A DNA stretch of 64,000 bases from an uncultured Phascolarctobacterium sp. (GTDB lineage: Bacteria > Bacillota > Negativicutes > Acidaminococcales > Acidaminococcaceae), in contig URXU01000007.1 of the NCBI GenBank assembly GCA_900552005.1, positions 8,922 to 72,921 on the forward strand, read 5' to 3'. A program made the position numbers and the translations under genes. This document shows positions 8,387 to 17,050 of this stretch, piece by piece. The notes beneath the pieces are model-generated. The model was not told the origin of the DNA and searched no databases. It saw only the letters and a program-made list of their open reading frames with translations. Position 1 is the first letter of the stretch. The number at the start of each line of letters is the position of its first letter.

Positions 8387-9592
8387 TTGCTGAAAGGTAA
8401 GAAAATTGTTTTAGGAGTTACCGGTGGCATTGCTGTGTATAAAGCAGTTGACCTTGTCAGCCGTCTGCGTAAGCAGGGAGCAGAAGTGCGTGTTGTCATG
8501 ACGGACCATGCCAAGGAGTTTGTAACTCCGTTGACTTTTAAAGAAATCAGCGGCAACAAGGTTGCTGTATCCATGTGGGAAAGCAATCAGGAGTTTAATG
8601 TGGAGCATATTGCTCTGGCTAACTGGGCAGATGTTTTTATTGTAGCTCCGGCAACAGCTAATATTATTGCCAAAATGGCCTGCGGCATTGCGGATGATTT
8701 ATTGTCAACAACTTTATTGGCGGCTCAGGCACCGATTATTGTTTGTCCTGCTATGAATACAGGTATGTATAACCATCCTGCTACCCAGGAAAATCTCGGC
8801 AAACTGCAAAGCCATGGGGTAACGATTATGCCGCCGGCCGTAGGCATGCTGGCTTGCGGTGTTTCCGGACCCGGAAGACTTCCTGAACCGCAGCAGATTG
8901 TGGAGTTTGTAAAAGATTTCTTTGCCAAACGTGAGGGAGACCTGCGTGGATTAAAAGTATTGGTTACTGCGGCTGGCACCAGAGAGCCTATTGACCCTGT
9001 AAGGTTTGTGGGCAACCGCTCCAGCGGCAAAATGGGTTATGCCATTGCGCAGATTGCTGCCGAGCGCGGTGCTGATGTATTGCTGGTTACAGGACCTTCA
9101 GCCTTGCCCATACCGCCGAATGTTGCCTACCAGAAAGTGGAAACTACCGGCGAAATGCTCGCTGCCTGCCTTGAGGCCTATGATAAGGCGGATATTGTTA
9201 TTAAAGCAGCGGCAGTGGCCGATTATCGTCCGCACGATGTAGCAGCTCAGAAAATTAAAAAGAAAACGGATGATGCTCTGACTGTTGTAATGGATAAGAA
9301 TCCCGATATTTTAAAAGAACTGGGAGCACGCAAAAAACAGCAGATTTTAGTGGGCTTTGCGGCTGAAACACAGAATCTTCTGGAAAACGCCAGAGAAAAG
9401 ATTATCAAGAAAAATCTTGATATGATCGTGGCCAATGACGTGACGGCGGCAGGTGCAGGTTTTAATGCGGATACCAACATTGTAAAATTTCTTTTCCCGG
9501 ACGGCAGAGTTTGCTCGCTTGAACAAATGCCTAAGACTGCGGTGGCGGAAAAATTACTGGATACGGTGCTGGAAATAAAAAATCAAAGATAA
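8387..9592 (+). CDS. coaBC: bifunctional phosphopantothenoylcysteine decarboxylase/synthetase
   Basis: Makes 4'-phosphopantetheine from 4'-phosphopantothenate and cysteine for coenzyme A. Residues 1-185 are the flavin-dependent CoaC domain, with GVTGGIAVYK, the active His in VEHIALA, and CPAMNTGMY. The rest is CoaB, with TAAGTREPIDPVRFVGNRSSG and the AAAVADYRP and KIKK motifs. A TTG start at 8387 is supported by AGGAGG at 8373-8378. It closes the yicC operon. Confidence 0.95.
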   Translation: MLKGKKIVLGVTGGIAVYKAVDLVSRLRKQGAEVRVVMTDHAKEFVTPLTFKEISGNKVAVSMWESNQEFNVEHIALANWADVFIVAPATANIIAKMACGIADDLLSTTLLAAQAPIIVCPAMNTGMYNHPATQENLGKLQSHGVTIMPPAVGMLACGVSGPGRLPEPQQIVEFVKDFFAKREGDLRGLKVLVTAAGTREPIDPVRFVGNRSSGKMGYAIAQIAAERGADVLLVTGPSALPIPPNVAYQKVETTGEMLAACLEAYDKADIVIKAAAVADYRPHDVAAQKIKKKTDDALTVVMDKNPDILKELGARKKQQILVGFAAETQNLLENAREKIIKKNLDMIVANDVTAAGAGFNADTNIVKFLFPDGRVCSLEQMPKTAVAEKLLDTVLEIKNQR

Positions 9593-9629
9593 TAATTGTG
9601 TTTAAATTGTAATATTTTGCATAAAAGTA

Positions 9630-9658
9630 TTGCTAAGTCTAATGATGTAGATTATAAT
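9630..9658 (+). promoter_or_regulatory. promoter of the metK leader
   Basis: TTGCTA at 9630-9635, 17 bases, then perfect TATAAT at 9653-9658. Transcription would begin just before the SAM riboswitch. Confidence 0.75.
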
Positions 9659-9679
9659 AGTCAAGACAAATGAATACTA

Positions 9680-9787
9680 CTCATCAAGAGCGGTGGAGGG
9701 ACTGGCCCTGTGAAGCCGCAGCAACCATTGCAGAGTAACTGCTGTAAACGGTGCTAAGTCCTGCGAGTTATCGCAAGATGAGAATGC
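9680..9787 (+). ncRNA. SAM-I (S-box) riboswitch aptamer
   Basis: The hallmark sequence is present: a CTCATC/GATGAG closing helix P1 (9680-9685 with 9777-9782), AGAGCGGTGGAGGGA, CTGTGAAGCC, GCAGCAACC and GGTGCTAAGTCC. The P1 3' strand extended to 9787 (ATGAGAATGC) can instead pair with GCGTTCTCAT at 9802-9811, forming an antiterminator. Binding S-adenosylmethionine would free the terminator and turn off metK. Confidence 0.93.
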
Positions 9788-9801
9788 TATATGTAGTAGT
9801 G

Positions 9802-9828
9802 GCGTTCTCATGTGAGAACGCTTTTTTT
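9802..9828 (+). terminator. metK: riboswitch-controlled terminator before metK
   Basis: GCGTTCTCA at 9802-9810 pairs with TGAGAACGC at 9813-9821, followed by seven T. Its 5' arm is the same strand that pairs with the end of the SAM aptamer, so this is the expression platform. Confidence 0.9.
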
Positions 9829-9858
9829 GTGAATGAAATTGAGAGGAGCTTGCGTTTT

Positions 9859-11037
9859 ATGAAAAAATTATTCACTTCTGAATCTGTAACTGAAGGACAT
9901 CCTGATAAAATTGCCGATCAGATTTCTGATGCTGTATTGGATGCTATTTTAAGCCAGGATCCTAAAGGCCGTGTTGCCTGTGAAACCGTAGTAACAACCG
10001 GTCAAATTCATGTAGTAGGCGAAATTTCTACTAAATGCTATGTAGATATTCCGAAAATTGCCCGCGATACAGTTATTAAAATTGGCTATGATCGTGCTAA
10101 ATATGGTTTTGACGGCAATACCTGCGGCGTATTGGTTTCCATTGATGAACAGTCTCCGGATATTGCCATGGGTGTTGATAAAGCTTTGGAAGCCAAGGAA
10201 GGCATGGCTGCCGAAGAAGAAACAGGTGCAGGCGACCAAGGCATGATGTTCGGTTATGCAACTAATGAAACCGAAAGCTACATGCCCATGCCTGCTTATC
10301 TTGCCAATAAACTGGCTCTGAAACTTACTGAAGTACGCAAAAACGGTACTCTGCCTTACCTGCGTCCTGACGGCAAGACTCAAGTTACCGTGGAATATGA
10401 TGACGGCAAACCTGTACGTATCGATACGGTAGTAATTTCCTCCCAGCATGCGCCGGAAATTACCAATGAGCAAATAAGAAAAGATATCATTGAAAAAGTT
10501 GTTAAACCAGTTGTACCTGCTGAAATGTTGGATGAAGAAACCAAATATTTTATCAATCCGACGGGCAGATTTGTTATTGGCGGGCCGCAGGGTGACTCTG
10601 GTTTAACAGGCCGCAAGATTATTGTTGATACCTATGGCGGCATGGCTCGTCATGGCGGCGGCGCATTCTCCGGCAAAGATCCTTCTAAGGTTGACCGCAG
10701 TGCAGCTTATGCGGCACGTTATGTAGCTAAAAATATTGTCGCTGCTGGCCTTGCTGATAAGTGCGAAATTCAGCTGGCTTATGCTATTGGTGTAGCTCAT
10801 CCTGTTTCCATCTTGGTAGAAACCTTTGGTACGGGTAAGATCTCCGAAGATAAGATTGCTGAACTGGTAAAGAAAAACTTCTCTTTAAGCCCGAATGGTA
10901 TTATTAAGGAGCTTGATTTGCTGCGTCCTATCTATAAACAAACGGCAGCTTATGGTCATTTTGGCCGTACTGATGTAGATCTGCCGTGGGAACATACTGA
11001 TAAAGCGGCAGCTTTAAGAGAACAGGCTGGCCTGTAA
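9859..11037 (+). CDS. metK: S-adenosylmethionine synthetase
   Basis: Forms S-adenosylmethionine from methionine and ATP. The 392-residue length fits the family. Visible motifs are TSESVTEGHPDKIADQISDA, the loop GAGDQGMMFGYA and the P-loop-like GGAFSGKDPSKVDRS. The ATG at 9859 has GAGGAG at 9843-9848; an in-frame GTG at 9751 lies inside the riboswitch and is not used. It is controlled by its own product through the SAM-I switch. metK sits between coaBC and priA, genes that are adjacent in many other Firmicutes. Confidence 0.97.
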   Translation: MKKLFTSESVTEGHPDKIADQISDAVLDAILSQDPKGRVACETVVTTGQIHVVGEISTKCYVDIPKIARDTVIKIGYDRAKYGFDGNTCGVLVSIDEQSPDIAMGVDKALEAKEGMAAEEETGAGDQGMMFGYATNETESYMPMPAYLANKLALKLTEVRKNGTLPYLRPDGKTQVTVEYDDGKPVRIDTVVISSQHAPEITNEQIRKDIIEKVVKPVVPAEMLDEETKYFINPTGRFVIGGPQGDSGLTGRKIIVDTYGGMARHGGGAFSGKDPSKVDRSAAYAARYVAKNIVAAGLADKCEIQLAYAIGVAHPVSILVETFGTGKISEDKIAELVKKNFSLSPNGIIKELDLLRPIYKQTAAYGHFGRTDVDLPWEHTDKAAALREQAGL

Positions 11038-11044
11038 AAAATTC

Positions 11045-11078
11045 AGCCGGTATCGTATTTATACGGTACCGGCTTTTT
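11045..11078 (+). terminator. terminator after metK
   Basis: AGCCGGTATCGT and ACGGTACCGGCT form the stem, followed by TTTTT. Confidence 0.85.
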
Positions 11079-11159
11079 GCTGCCATTTTATCAGGAGGTA
11101 AAGGATTTCAGCAAAATTACGAGAATATATTTATGTAATAAGTATATTTTGGAGGAATC

Positions 11160-13421
11160 ATGTTTTGTGTTGATGTAGCCATAAATCTGCCGGTAAAAAG
11201 TATTTTTAAACAATTTACCTATAGCGTTCCCGACAGTATGAGCTTTCTTGACAGCGGCTGGAGAGTTATTGTTCCGTTTGGTGCGCAGAAAACGGAAGGG
11301 TTTGTTGTTCAGCGCAGAGAAACTCCGTCAGATGCGGCAAAGCTGAAGAATATAGAAGCGGTCTTGGGAGAAGGACCTTGGTTTGATGAGGAGATGCTGG
11401 CAACAGCCCGCTGGCTGGCAGGCTATTATATGTGTTCGCTGGCGGAAGCCATGCGGCTGTTCGTGCCGGGTAAGACCAGTATCAGGCGGCGTGCTGTTAA
11501 GGATGCTGATGGCAGACTGCTTTACTATCAATATACGGAGAAGCTGAAAGCTAAAACTGTTGCTGCTTACAAAATAAATACTGAAGGAAAAAATTTTTTA
11601 TGCGCCGGCAGCGAAAGGAAAATCTTGCAGAGACAATTGGCCGCTTTACAGATTTTAGCGGCCGGCGAATGGTTTACCTTGCAGGAAGCTGCGACAAAAG
11701 GCATCAGCGCCAGTACGCTGAAAACATTATTGGGTAAAGGCTTGATTGATTGCGGACAAAAGCGCGTGCTGCGCAATAGTTATATAAGCTTGCCGCAGCA
11801 TAGCGAGGGCTTGCAGCTGACTGATGAGCAAAAGCATGCCTTAAATAAAATCATTGCTGCAATGAAAAAAACAGCATATAGTACTTTTTTACTGCAGGGA
11901 ATTACCGGCAGCGGTAAAACAGAAATTTATCTGCGAGCGGCGGCGCAGGCTTTGCAGCAAGAAAAACAGGTTTTGGTGCTGGTGCCGGAAATTGCTTTAA
12001 CAGCCCAGCTGGTCAAACGATTTCAGTCTTGGTTCGGCGATAATATAGCTGTTGCCCACAGTAAACTATCACAGAATGAACGAGGCGATGTGTGGTATAG
12101 AATGCGTACGGGACAGGCACGGATTTTGATTGGTGTACGCAGTGCAGTTTTTGCCCCCTTTGCTGATTTGGGCTTGGTGATTATTGACGAAGAACATGAA
12201 AGCAGCTACAAGCAGGAAGAACGTCCTAATTATCACGCGCGGGAAGTTGCCTTGCAGCGATGCCGTCAGGCCGGCGCCGTATTAATTTTAGGCAGCGCTA
12301 CGCCGGATTTGGAAACTTATTACCGCGCACAGCAGGGAAAATACATACATTTAAAACTCACTAAACGCGCCAATGGCAGTGAATTGCCAAAGGTTGATAT
12401 TGTAGATATGCGTCAGGAGCTGCAGGAAAAAAATTTTAGCGTACTTTCACGAGCTTTAAAGCAGGCTTTAGTTAACACGGCGGCTGATCAGGAACAGGCT
12501 ATTGTGCTGCTTAACAGGCGAGGTTATTCAACCTTTGTAATGTGCCGGGACTGCGGTGCAGCCATTATCTGTCCCCATTGTTCTGTTGCAATGGTTTATC
12601 ACAGCAGTAATGAGGATATGCGCTGTCATTACTGCGGCAATACCATGCCTGTACCAACGGAATGTCCGCAATGCCACAGCAGGCGAATCAAGTTTTTTGG
12701 CACGGGGACGCAAAAAGCGGAACAGGAAATTATGGCTTTGCCTGAAGTGAGAGTTCTGAGAATGGATCAGGATTCTACCATGGCAAAATTTGCTCACGCG
12801 CAGATTTTGGAAAGATTTATTAAGGGTGAACGCAATGTATTGATTGGTACGCAGATGGTGGCCAAAGGTCATGACATACCTAATGTAACGCTGGTTGGAG
12901 TGCTGTCAGCAGACAGTATGCTTAATTTACCCGATTTCAGAGCTTCTGAAAGAACTTTTTCGTTACTCACGCAGGCAGCAGGCAGGGCAGGCCGCGGCAA
13001 TAAGCAGGGACACGTTATTTTTCAGGCCTATGATGCGGATAATATGATTATCAGACTGGCCGCCAAGCAGGATTATGATACTTTTGCTCAAGGGGAATTG
13101 GCTGACAGGCAGGAGCTTTTTTATCCGCCGTTTGCGCAAATGCTGAAATTAACTGTCTGGGATGCTAAAGAAGATGCCGCTTTGACTTTGGCCCAGCGTA
13201 CAGTAAATTATCTGCAAAGCCTGCAGCTGCAGGGGAGGCTGTTGGATACTTCTGTTATGGGGCCGTTTCCGGCACTGGTAGCCATGGTCCGTGATCTGTA
13301 CCGGTTTAATATTTTGATTAAGGCTAAAGATATGCAGCCGGTCAAAGAAGCGTTGCTGAACAGTGAATTTAAAGAAGCGCGTAATCTGTATTTTGATGTA
13401 GATCCGCTGAGCGTTATTTGA
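11160..13421 (+). CDS. priA: primosomal helicase PriA
   Basis: PriA restarts stalled replication forks by unwinding DNA 3' to 5' and loading the replicative helicase. At 753 residues it is full length. An N-terminal DNA-binding domain is followed by a helicase core with Walker A GITGSGKTE, Walker B DEEH and GSATPDLET. The zinc-binding insert has four CxxC pairs (CRDCGA, CPHCSV, CHYCGN, CPQCHS). ATG at 11160 follows GGAGGA at once upstream. It begins the priA-def-fmt group, though def has its own -10 element. Confidence 0.96.
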   Translation: MFCVDVAINLPVKSIFKQFTYSVPDSMSFLDSGWRVIVPFGAQKTEGFVVQRRETPSDAAKLKNIEAVLGEGPWFDEEMLATARWLAGYYMCSLAEAMRLFVPGKTSIRRRAVKDADGRLLYYQYTEKLKAKTVAAYKINTEGKNFLCAGSERKILQRQLAALQILAAGEWFTLQEAATKGISASTLKTLLGKGLIDCGQKRVLRNSYISLPQHSEGLQLTDEQKHALNKIIAAMKKTAYSTFLLQGITGSGKTEIYLRAAAQALQQEKQVLVLVPEIALTAQLVKRFQSWFGDNIAVAHSKLSQNERGDVWYRMRTGQARILIGVRSAVFAPFADLGLVIIDEEHESSYKQEERPNYHAREVALQRCRQAGAVLILGSATPDLETYYRAQQGKYIHLKLTKRANGSELPKVDIVDMRQELQEKNFSVLSRALKQALVNTAADQEQAIVLLNRRGYSTFVMCRDCGAAIICPHCSVAMVYHSSNEDMRCHYCGNTMPVPTECPQCHSRRIKFFGTGTQKAEQEIMALPEVRVLRMDQDSTMAKFAHAQILERFIKGERNVLIGTQMVAKGHDIPNVTLVGVLSADSMLNLPDFRASERTFSLLTQAAGRAGRGNKQGHVIFQAYDADNMIIRLAAKQDYDTFAQGELADRQELFYPPFAQMLKLTVWDAKEDAALTLAQRTVNYLQSLQLQGRLLDTSVMGPFPALVAMVRDLYRFNILIKAKDMQPVKEALLNSEFKEARNLYFDVDPLSVI

Positions 13422-13438
13422 TAAGCAATAACTTTTTA

Positions 13439-13447
13439 TGTTATAAT
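13439..13447 (+). promoter_or_regulatory. extended -10 promoter before def
   Basis: TGTTATAAT: TG, one base and a perfect TATAAT, 36 bases upstream of the def start. No good -35 match. Confidence 0.55.
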
Positions 13448-13483
13448 ATAATTTACGAAATTTAAATTTTTGGGAGGCACATC

Positions 13484-13957
13484 TTGTCTAAATTAGAGAT
13501 TGTTGTAGCAGGAAATCCGGTACTGCGCATGCAGGCGGAAGAAGTAAAAAAAATAGATAAAAAATTGCATAAACTCTTGAAGGACATGGCCGAGACCATG
13601 TATGCTGCTGACGGCGTAGGATTAGCCGCACCTCAGGTTGGTGTTTCCAAACGCATTGTCGTTATTGATGTTGGTGACGGACTTTGGGAAATGATCAATC
13701 CGGTAATCGTAAAAAAAGAAGGCAGTGTTATTGGCGGTGAAGGCTGTTTGTCCGTACCTGATTATGAAGGTGAAGTGGAAAGAGCAGAATATGTGGAATG
13801 TGAATATACTGACCGCAAGGGAAAACGTATGCTGCTGCAGACCGATGGTCTTTTGGCCATCGCCGTACAGCATGAATTGGATCATTTAGACGGCGTTTTG
13901 TTTATTGATAAGGCTAAAACTATTATGCCGAAACCTAAAGAAAACATTGTTAAATAA
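13484..13957 (+). CDS. def: peptide deformylase
   Basis: Removes the formyl group from nascent N-terminal methionine using a metal ion. All three signature motifs are present: GVGLAAPQVG, EGCLSVP and QHELDHLDG (two His ligands plus catalytic Glu). It is 157 residues. The start is TTG at 13484 with GGGAGG at 13472-13477. It lies 18 bases before fmt, the enzyme that adds the formyl group. Confidence 0.96.
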   Translation: MSKLEIVVAGNPVLRMQAEEVKKIDKKLHKLLKDMAETMYAADGVGLAAPQVGVSKRIVVIDVGDGLWEMINPVIVKKEGSVIGGEGCLSVPDYEGEVERAEYVECEYTDRKGKRMLLQTDGLLAIAVQHELDHLDGVLFIDKAKTIMPKPKENIVK

Positions 13958-13975
13958 GATTGTGCAGGTGAAAGA

Positions 13976-14914
13976 ATGCGTATAGTATTTATGGGAACAC
14001 CGGATTTTGCTGTTGCCAGTCTGAAGGCGCTGGCAGAGTCCGGCAAACATGAAATTATAGGTGTAGTGACGCAGCCCGATCGTCCTAAAGGACGCGGCCG
14101 TCATATGTTGATGACCCCGGTAAAAGAATATGCTCTGACGCAGGGTTATACTGTTTATCAGCCGCTGAAAGTAAAAGCACCGGAATTTGTGCAGATACTG
14201 CTTGGCTTGCAGCCGGATTTAATCGTAGTTGCGGCCTTCGGTCAGCTGTTATCCAAAGAAATATTGGATTTGCCCCGTTATGGCTGTATTAATGTGCATG
14301 CTTCGCTGCTGCCCAAATACCGTGGAGCGGCACCGCTGCATTACGCTATTTTAAATGGTGAAAAAGAATCCGGTGTAACCATTATGCAGATGGATATTGG
14401 CATGGATACCGGTGATATGCTGTCTAAAGTCAGCGTACCTATTGGTGAAGAAATGACGATGGGCGAACTGCATGACGTTTTAAAGGAGCAGGGCGCGCAA
14501 TTATTGCTGCAAACCATTGAGCAGATTGATAATGGAACGGTTAAGGCTGTCAAACAGATGGAAGCAGAGGCAACTTACGCCAAATTATTGCAGCGTAGTA
14601 TGGAAAAAATTGATTGGAACTGGGATGCCGAAAGGATTCATAACCTGATTCGAGGGTTTAATCCGGCTCCCGGTGCTTTTACCATTCTTCCTGGCGGCAA
14701 AACCATGAAAATCTGGTCCGCTAAAAAAACAGAAGGTACAGCGGCTGCTGCCGGAACTGTTATTGCTGTCGGCAAAAAAAGCTTCAGTGTGGCCTGCGGC
14801 AGCGGCGCGCTGGAGATTTTGGAAGTACAGCCTGAGTCTAAAAAGCGTATGAGTGCACAGGTGTTCTGTAATGGCCGCGGCGTGCAGCAGGGAGACGTTT
14901 TAGGTGAGGAGTAG
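13976..14914 (+). CDS. fmt: methionyl-tRNA formyltransferase
   Basis: Formylates initiator Met-tRNA using 10-formyl-tetrahydrofolate. At 312 residues, the N-terminal catalytic domain has FMGTPDFAV and HASLLPKYRGAAP with the catalytic Asn-His-Asp set (NVHAS, MDIGMDTGD). The C-terminal OB-fold domain binds tRNA. It stands directly after def in the same operon. Confidence 0.96.
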   Translation: MRIVFMGTPDFAVASLKALAESGKHEIIGVVTQPDRPKGRGRHMLMTPVKEYALTQGYTVYQPLKVKAPEFVQILLGLQPDLIVVAAFGQLLSKEILDLPRYGCINVHASLLPKYRGAAPLHYAILNGEKESGVTIMQMDIGMDTGDMLSKVSVPIGEEMTMGELHDVLKEQGAQLLLQTIEQIDNGTVKAVKQMEAEATYAKLLQRSMEKIDWNWDAERIHNLIRGFNPAPGAFTILPGGKTMKIWSAKKTEGTAAAAGTVIAVGKKSFSVACGSGALEILEVQPESKKRMSAQVFCNGRGVQQGDVLGEE

Positions 14915-14920
14915 TTTTGC

Positions 14921-15712
14921 ATGACGGAATCAGTATTTAAACCTAAAAAACGTATCTTTATGTCTCTGACTTCCATAAGCGCGCTTTTAGGCGCCTTAAT
15001 GATTTATGTGGTATGGAAGGTTACCGTGCCGGGACTGGCTTCAATACATTATTTGCTGCCAGTAATTATGGGCGTGATAGGTATTGCCGTAGTACTATTG
15101 CTTTTAACTGGTGTATTTGGAATAGTTATGGCTCTGCTTGGCATTCCTATTATCAAAATTTTCTATTTTGGCGCCTGGAAGGCAATTAATTTATTATTTC
15201 CTTTTGCTGTGGTTTTGGGAAGAATTTTTAATATTCCCCGTGCCAAGATTGAGCAGTCTTTTATCGAAGTAAGCAATAATCTGGTGCTGCAGCATAAAGT
15301 TAAGGTACCGGCAAACAGAATCATGATTTTAACACCGCACTGTATCCAATTGGATACCTGTGTGCATAAGATTACCCGTAATGTTGAAAACTGCCATCAA
15401 TGCGGCCGCTGCAGTGTAGGTGCCATGCTGGGTCTGGCTCATAAATATGGCTGCCATTTGGCTGTGGCTACTGGCGGTACTTTAGCTCGCCAGATGGTTA
15501 TGCAGGTACGACCTAAAGCTATTGTGGCAGTGGCGTGCGAGCGGGATCTTACCAGCGGTATACAGGATGTTTTTCCGTTGCCGGTATTGGGAGTATTAAA
15601 TGAAAGACCTTTTGGACCCTGCTTTAATACCAGAGTTGATATTAAGAAGTTAGAAGCCGCTATACTGGCTTTTTTAGATGAAGAGGATACTCATGCCGAA
15701 AAAAAACAATAA
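14921..15712 (+). CDS. DUF116 membrane protein with cysteine cluster
   Basis: A 263-residue DUF116 protein. Three hydrophobic segments (about residues 15-35, 43-70 and 74-98) are followed by a cytoplasmic domain. That domain has HCIQLDTC, CHQCGRC and a later CERD, so at least five cysteines could hold an Fe-S cluster or zinc. The family is frequent in anaerobic Firmicutes and some archaea, has no proven function, and often lies beside fmt and rsmB as here. It starts 7 bases after the fmt stop and overlaps rsmB by 20 bases. Confidence 0.8.
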   Translation: MTESVFKPKKRIFMSLTSISALLGALMIYVVWKVTVPGLASIHYLLPVIMGVIGIAVVLLLLTGVFGIVMALLGIPIIKIFYFGAWKAINLLFPFAVVLGRIFNIPRAKIEQSFIEVSNNLVLQHKVKVPANRIMILTPHCIQLDTCVHKITRNVENCHQCGRCSVGAMLGLAHKYGCHLAVATGGTLARQMVMQVRPKAIVAVACERDLTSGIQDVFPLPVLGVLNERPFGPCFNTRVDIKKLEAAILAFLDEEDTHAEKKQ

Positions 15713-17042
15713 TGTTATAACTGCCCGCAGCGCAGCTGCCGAAGTGGTTGACCAGATACTGGCGGAAGGCGCTTATACGAATATCGCTGTCAACAATTAT
15801 CTGCGAAGACATAGCCTGCCTGAACAGGAACGCAAGTTTTTTACCGAATTAGTTTATGGTACAGTAAAGGCTAAAGGCACTTTGGACTGGTATTTAAACC
15901 AGTGTTTGACGCGGCCGCTGACTAAAATTGACAGAATGATATTGAGTATTTTGCGGATAAGTGCTTTTCAGCTGTTGTATTTGGAAAGAATCCCCAACGC
16001 CGCTGCCTGCAATGAAGCGGTTAAGCTGGCTCGCCAATACAGTCATGAAGGCTCTGCCAAATTTGTCAATGGTGCTTTACGCGGGCTGCTGAGAAAGCTG
16101 AGTTCAATCAAATTGCCTGACCGGCAGACAGATTTGGCGGACTATTTGGCCTTACAATACAGCCATCCGAGATGGCTGGTGAAAAAGTGGTTAAAACAAT
16201 TTGGTCCTGAAGCTGCGGAAAAACTGTGTGCTTTTGATAATGAGCCGGCACCTGTATGTCTGCGGGTCAATACTTTGGTTAACACAAGAGAATCTTTGCA
16301 GCAAAAATTAAAGCAGGCCGGAGCAGAAGTTCATTTTTCAAAATGGAGCGATGATGGTTTGGTTTGTGAAAAATTACCGGCGCTGCAGGAACTTTTTACG
16401 GAGATGAAAGATGCGTTCTACGTTCAGGATGAAAGTTCCATGATAGTCGGCAGAGTTCTTAGCCCTCAGGCGGGAGAACATATTATTGACATGTGCAGCG
16501 CTCCCGGAGGCAAGACCACGCATCTTGCCCAGTTAATGCATAATGAAGGAAGTATTTTGGCCGGTGATATTCATGAACATAAATTAAAGCTGATTCAGGA
16601 AAATGCCGGCAGACTGGGTATAAAGATTATTAAGACTGCCCTGATGGATGCCACGGTCTTAAGACCGGAATTAATAAATACTGCTGACAGGGTACTGGTT
16701 GATGCCCCCTGTTCGGGCCTTGGGGTGCTGCGCAGACGTGCCGAGGCAAGATGGCGTAAAAATAAAGCTGATTTAAAAATATTTCCGCCTTTGCAGCTGC
16801 AGATTCTGGAAAACGCGGCTCAGTATGTAAAATCGGACGGATTATTGGTTTACAGTACCTGCACTATTGAACAGGCTGAAAATCATTATTTAGTCAGCAG
16901 CTTTTTAGAGCGTCACGGAGAATGGGAGTATGCGGGAATCGCTCATCCGTTAAGCGGCGACATAGTCAGCGAATTACAGTTGCTGCCGCAAAATGATGGG
17001 ATAGATGGATTTTATATTTGTGCTCTGCGGCGTAAAAATTAA
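15693..17042 (+). CDS. rsmB: 16S rRNA m5C967 methyltransferase
   Basis: Methylates C967 (E. coli numbering) of 16S rRNA. It is 449 residues from the ATG at 15693, which follows an AGAGGA site; an in-frame ATG at 15678 is less well placed. An N-terminal NusB-like RNA-binding domain (about residues 10-145) precedes a Rossmann methyltransferase with DMCSAPGGKTTHLA. The two catalytic cysteines are in DAPCSGLG and YSTCTI. The start overlaps the DUF116 gene, so the two are coupled. Confidence 0.95.
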   Translation: MPKKNNNVITARSAAAEVVDQILAEGAYTNIAVNNYLRRHSLPEQERKFFTELVYGTVKAKGTLDWYLNQCLTRPLTKIDRMILSILRISAFQLLYLERIPNAAACNEAVKLARQYSHEGSAKFVNGALRGLLRKLSSIKLPDRQTDLADYLALQYSHPRWLVKKWLKQFGPEAAEKLCAFDNEPAPVCLRVNTLVNTRESLQQKLKQAGAEVHFSKWSDDGLVCEKLPALQELFTEMKDAFYVQDESSMIVGRVLSPQAGEHIIDMCSAPGGKTTHLAQLMHNEGSILAGDIHEHKLKLIQENAGRLGIKIIKTALMDATVLRPELINTADRVLVDAPCSGLGVLRRRAEARWRKNKADLKIFPPLQLQILENAAQYVKSDGLLVYSTCTIEQAENHYLVSSFLERHGEWEYAGIAHPLSGDIVSELQLLPQNDGIDGFYICALRRKN

Positions 17043-17050
17043 GGTGAATA

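Noticed and set aside
9751..9858. N-terminal extension of metK through the riboswitch
   Set aside because: The codons fall in the SAM aptamer and terminator; ATG 9859 has its own ribosome site and gives the normal MetK N-terminus.
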